A program made the position numbers and the translations under genes. Shown here one piece after another: positions 5,215-6,054 of a stretch of DNA of 6,054 nt (within the stretch, counting starts at the first letter, position 1; every line of letters begins with the position of its first letter). This stretch comes from Thermococcus sp. (lineage in GTDB: Archaea; Methanobacteriota_B; Thermococci; Thermococcales; Thermococcaceae), in the NCBI RefSeq assembly GCF_027066465.1, contig NZ_JAMONU010000182.1:1-6054 (forward strand), in the 5' to 3' direction. The notes below the pieces were generated by a model, which saw only the letters and a list, made by a program, of their open reading frames with translations, made no database searches and had not been told where the DNA came from.

Positions 5215-5992
5215 CGTTGACCAGCTTCGTCTGGTTCCCCTGCGGCCACTTAAAGCCTATGACGTTCTCTATGAGAACTATCTCCGCCCTCAAAGTTGCG
5301 TCGGTCTTGCCCTCGATAACGAGGAGTCCCTTTCTCGGGGCGTAGACGCAGTTGCACTTCGCGCCCTCTGCCGGGCCGATTAACAGGACAGCGAGGTTCT
5401 TCTGATTTCCAAGCGAACCTCTGCCAATGGAGAGCTTCGTCCAGAAGCTCAGGTAGGTTATGTCGTGCCTCAGCTGGGTCTGTTCGTAGGCGTACTGCTT
5501 GGCGCTCACGTTGTCGTAGCCCATTGACTTGGCCTTTAGGTAGTAGTTTATTGAAAACAGGTTTGCAACGAGCGCAGAAATCTCGCTGACCGCGACAGTC
5601 CTCATGTCGCAGTTGCCAAGGTACGCCGTGGGGTTCGTTTTGCACTCTTGAACAGAGGGGGAGCCTATAACGATAGTAAAGCGGTCGTAGAAGCTCCTGA
5701 GGGTTATGTTCAGGTCAACCTCGGGGCTTCCAGTTATGTAACTCTTGAGGGTCACGTTGTACGCTTTTGAAGCCGGGGGAAGCTTTCCGCCATTTGAGAT
5801 AAACTGAGAGTACTTGCTCGCGCTGAGGACGTAGAATTCACCGTTGGAGTATATAATGACGTAGTGAGAAACACCCTTGGGGGTTCCGGGGTTGAGAACC
5901 TTCTCAAATCCCTGGTATGCGTAGACCACGTAGCCGATAGGGGCCGCGATTAGGATAATGACTACAATGAGAGCTATTAGCTTCCTGTTCAC
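5204..5992 (-). CDS. Membrane-anchored extracytoplasmic protein of unknown function
   Basis: I do not recognise this 262-residue protein. It begins MNRK followed by a hydrophobic segment (about 5-26, LIALIVVIILIAAPIGYVVY), best read as a signal anchor or uncleaved signal peptide that places the rest outside the cell. No second membrane segment is clear. The exterior part has five N-glycosylation sequons: N79-V-T, N95-I-T, N161-V-S, N253-Q-T and N259-V-T. It has four cysteines, C117 and C128 eleven residues apart and a C213-x-C215 pair, which could form disulfides or hold metal. Strand-rich stretches (SHYVIIYSNGEFYVLSA, NLAVLLIGPAEG, KGLLVIEGKTDATLRAEIVL) flank a helical middle. The start is GTG at 5992, supported by GGAGGT (6000-6005, minus strand) 7 nt upstream and by the charged n-region directly before the hydrophobic core. 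It converges on the radical SAM gene with an 11-bp overlap, so it is not part of that operon. Confidence 0.85.
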   Translation of the reverse strand: MNRKLIALIVVIILIAAPIGYVVYAYQGFEKVLNPGTPKGVSHYVIIYSNGEFYVLSASKYSQFISNGGKLPPASKAYNVTLKSYITGSPEVDLNITLRSFYDRFTIVIGSPSVQECKTNPTAYLGNCDMRTVAVSEISALVANLFSINYYLKAKSMGYDNVSAKQYAYEQTQLRHDITYLSFWTKLSIGRGSLGNQKNLAVLLIGPAEGAKCNCVYAPRKGLLVIEGKTDATLRAEIVLIENVIGFKWPQGNQTKLVNVTG

Positions 5993-5999
5993 TCCAAAA

Positions 6000-6005
6000 A
6001 CCTCC
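6000..6005 (-). promoter_or_regulatory. Ribosome binding site deciding the GTG start at 5992
   Basis: Read on the minus strand, GGAGGT is followed by seven nt and GTG. It is a strong match to the archaeal anti-Shine-Dalgarno sequence and justifies the non-ATG start, since no in-frame ATG lies at suitable distance. Confidence 0.8.
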
Positions 6006-6054
6006 CAAGAAAAGGATTAATTCAAAAGAAAGGGAAGGAGGTTCACTCCTTCGC
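6006..6054. other. Upstream region of the membrane-protein gene, with an inverted repeat
   Basis: This edge sequence has no convincing TATA box for the minus-strand gene; the nearest A/T stretch (GAATTAAT, about 6016-6023) is weak. GAAGGAG (6034-6040) and CTCCTTC (6046-6052) form a perfect 7-bp inverted repeat around GTTCA. On the minus strand the edge reads GCG AAG GAG TGA, which could be the last codons of another minus-strand gene with its stop at 6045-6043. If so, the two minus-strand genes would be about 50 bp apart and possibly co-transcribed. The window is too short to decide. Confidence 0.3.

Noticed and set aside
1..6054. Mobile element, CRISPR array, toxin-antitoxin or defence system
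   Set aside because: No transposase, integrase, direct-repeat array, nuclease/helicase pair or small toxin-like gene pair is seen; the genes are housekeeping or conserved archaeal ones.

Overview
The window looks like a chromosomal segment of a hyperthermophilic euryarchaeon of the order Thermococcales, most likely Thermococcus. The reasons are archaeal/eukaryote-type information genes (Pus10, L21e, RNA polymerase subunit F/Rpb4), TATA boxes with purine-rich BRE sequences upstream of starts, GGAGGT-type ribosome binding sites, proteins rich in Lys, Glu and Arg, and very tight gene packing. The genus assignment is inference; no rRNA gene is present.

Left part (1-2905, + strand): an information-processing cluster. 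It opens with the C-terminal half of the tRNA pseudouridine synthase Pus10. The Pus10 stop codon overlaps a strong TATA box. About 140 bp of GC-rich, non-coding sequence follows; it is either an unusually long leader of the next gene or a small RNA. Then come ribosomal protein L21e and, overlapping or directly abutting it, RNA polymerase subunit F (rpoF). A second promoter drives a DUF655 protein (OB/S1-like region plus helix-hairpin-helix) whose stop overlaps the start of rsmA, the 16S rRNA adenine dimethyltransferase. Together these genes serve tRNA modification, ribosome assembly and structure, and transcription. DUF655 is the uncharacterised member and by context is a candidate RNA-binding or ribosome-assembly factor.

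Middle (2883-5214): a divergent pair around one promoter region centred on a palindromic TTTTAAAA. Leftward is a small all-helical protein that resembles a ferritin/rubrerythrin-like bundle with eroded metal-ligand motifs; its 3' end overlaps the 3' end of rsmA by 23 bp. Rightward is a 581-residue radical SAM enzyme with an N-terminal Rossmann/B12-binding-like region, an atypical CX8CX2C cluster motif and a C-terminal helix-hairpin-helix (COG1031-like). It has no visible ribosome binding site and its start lies where transcription would be expected to begin, so it may be leaderless.

Right part (5204-6054): a minus-strand gene, convergent with the radical SAM gene and overlapping it by 11 bp. 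It encodes a membrane-anchored extracytoplasmic protein of unknown function with five N-glycosylation sequons and a CxC motif. It starts at GTG behind a good ribosome binding site. The last 62 bp are its upstream region and may hold the end of another minus-strand gene.

I see no mobile element, CRISPR array, tRNA, rRNA or defence system. The most unusual points are the structured stretch before rpl21e, the shared palindromic TATA, the atypical radical SAM cluster motif and the degenerate ferritin-like protein.
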